This document shows, piece by piece, positions 5,932 to 6,573 of a stretch of 6,573 nucleotides of DNA. The position numbers were made by a program, and so were the translations under genes. The stretch's first letter is position 1. The number at the start of each line of letters is the position of its first letter. The DNA is from Planctomycetaceae bacterium (GTDB lineage Bacteria > Planctomycetota > Planctomycetia > Pirellulales > Thermoguttaceae). The stretch is taken from the NCBI GenBank assembly GCA_031282385.1, contig JAITDV010000429.1, positions 1-6,573 on the forward strand, given 5' to 3'. The notes under the pieces were generated by a model. The model was not told the DNA's origin. It made no database searches and worked only from the letters and a program-made list of their open reading frames with translations.

Positions 5932-6459
5932 TTACTCTAGTGCAGTTGCAAATTCGCCCAACGAAACACAAGTCAAAGCAAAATCCGCTAACTCATCCAA
6001 TTTAGCAATGTCTTGAATAGAATAGATTTTATTCTGAAGCGACATTGGTTGTGATTCAAATCGACGCGATAGAATACGAATTATCATTTTGGCTTCACCT
6101 TCGATTCTCCATTTATCAGTGAGACCTATTTCTTACAAGCATTGATCGATTACTTTTCCCATAATTACCTCATGAAATATTTTGAAATTTGCCCCTGCAA
6201 CTACGTCAAGATACGTATCAAGGGCGGAATCTTTGCTATATTTTGTTACTTCAGTGAAAAGCCGATTTAACCGAGCAACAGATAACTCTCTGCTCAAATG
6301 TGTTAGCCAAATATTTTCATCTTCGTCCAACTCTTTTGATACTAAAATTTGTGTCAATCCTACTTCATGTTTGATAACATAGATACCTTTTTGTTCTGAA
6401 GTTATATTTTAACGATTTGCTAAATATTCCAACAACTTGTAGGGATGCTGCGAAGTAAC
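5932..6459 (-). pseudogene. Truncated Rpn/PDDEXK-like gene remnant with two in-frame stops
   Basis: One frame of 176 codons reads as a coherent protein apart from stops at 6411-6409 and 6135-6133. Recognisable stretches are HPYKLLEYLANR before the first stop, GIYVIKHEVGLTQILVSKEL and LTHLSRELSVARLNRLF between the stops, and after the second stop IIRILSRRFESQP and KLDELADFAL, ending at TAA 5934-5932. The tail resembles the DUF4351-type C-terminus of Rpn-like, PDDEXK-nuclease-related proteins, which are often multicopy and mobile. The assignment rests on memory of family patterns and is tentative. The N-terminal part, where the nuclease motifs would lie, is missing because the window-end repeat begins at 6460; a TGA in the same frame lies inside that repeat. 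The longest open piece (6133-6357, TTG start) is not a gene by itself. Confidence 0.65.
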
Positions 6460-6573
6460 TAGTTGTCCCTGAAAAAGTCATTTGGTGCTATAAATTCTGG
6501 GCTTATCTGGTTGCAATTTAGAGTTATAATTTGCAATATAGTTATTGTTTTATCCGAGATTTTCCTTAAAACC
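6460..6573. repeat. Right copy of the 114-bp inverted repeat
   Basis: Reverse complement of 2-115 with one difference at 6486. Its inner edge interrupts the reading frame of the Rpn-like remnant, which suggests that the repeat-bearing element inserted into, or recombined within, that gene. Its continuation lies beyond the window. Confidence 0.9.

Noticed and set aside
6133..6357. 74-codon frame as an independent gene
   Set aside because: It starts at a TTG without a ribosome binding site, and protein-like sequence continues in the same frame on both sides of its bounding stops, so it is a piece of a pseudogene.
2..6573. The whole window as one composite transposon
   Set aside because: No transposase is present, cargo is housekeeping-like, and the repeats coincide with the window ends, so assembly breaks at repeats explain the layout as well.
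1..6573. CRISPR array, tRNA or rRNA genes
   Set aside because: No regularly spaced direct repeats, no cloverleaf-like sequence and no rRNA-like conserved stretches were seen on either strand.

Overview
The window looks like AT-rich DNA from a member of the Planctomycetota. The strongest evidence is a DUF1559 protein with a type IV pilin-like N-terminus (G|FTLVELLVV, then AREAARR and a C-terminal H-G...DGSV signature). It is followed by a small lipoprotein with a carboxypeptidase-regulatory-like fold, a pairing typical of that phylum. A large BatA/VWA membrane protein fits the same assignment. Genus cannot be told from the sequence.

All recognisable genes lie on the minus strand, so in transcription order the window reads right to left. 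At the right edge (5932-6459) is a decayed Rpn/PDDEXK-like gene with two in-frame stops, cut off at its 5' end by a 114-bp repeat. Next come a dispersed repeat (B2), a possible 35-residue four-cysteine mini-ORF and a long AT-rich leader. The leader ends in a strong Shine-Dalgarno and an ATG at 5475. That reading frame runs into a 13-base G tract (C on the + strand, 5387-5399) and stops at once. The DUF1559 pilin-like frame (to 4227) is open on the other side of the tract and lacks a convincing start of its own. Removing one G (or adding two) would fuse the two. This is the most notable feature of the window: a candidate phase-variable or slippage-controlled switch on a surface-type protein, unless it is a homopolymer error. 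The lipoprotein gene (3693-4100) follows after an intergenic hairpin.

The 450-bp gap 3243-3692 holds a weak terminator, a MITE-like element (E2) and a second dispersed repeat (B1). The 744-residue BatA/VWA gene (1008-3242, GTG start) follows. A second MITE-like element (E1, 840-946) lies between it and yggS (117-848), and the yggS start codon sits inside the terminal inverted repeat of E1.

The two window ends (2-115 and 6460-6573) are near-perfect inverted copies of one another, with one mismatch in 114 bp. They look like the edges of a repeated element, perhaps an insertion sequence whose body lies outside. One copy abuts the yggS stop codon and the other truncates the Rpn-like gene. With the two E and two B elements, at least three repeat families occur within 6.6 kb, which suggests a repeat-rich, rearranging genome. 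The genes do not form one pathway: only the DUF1559 protein and the lipoprotein look functionally linked, both being exported.
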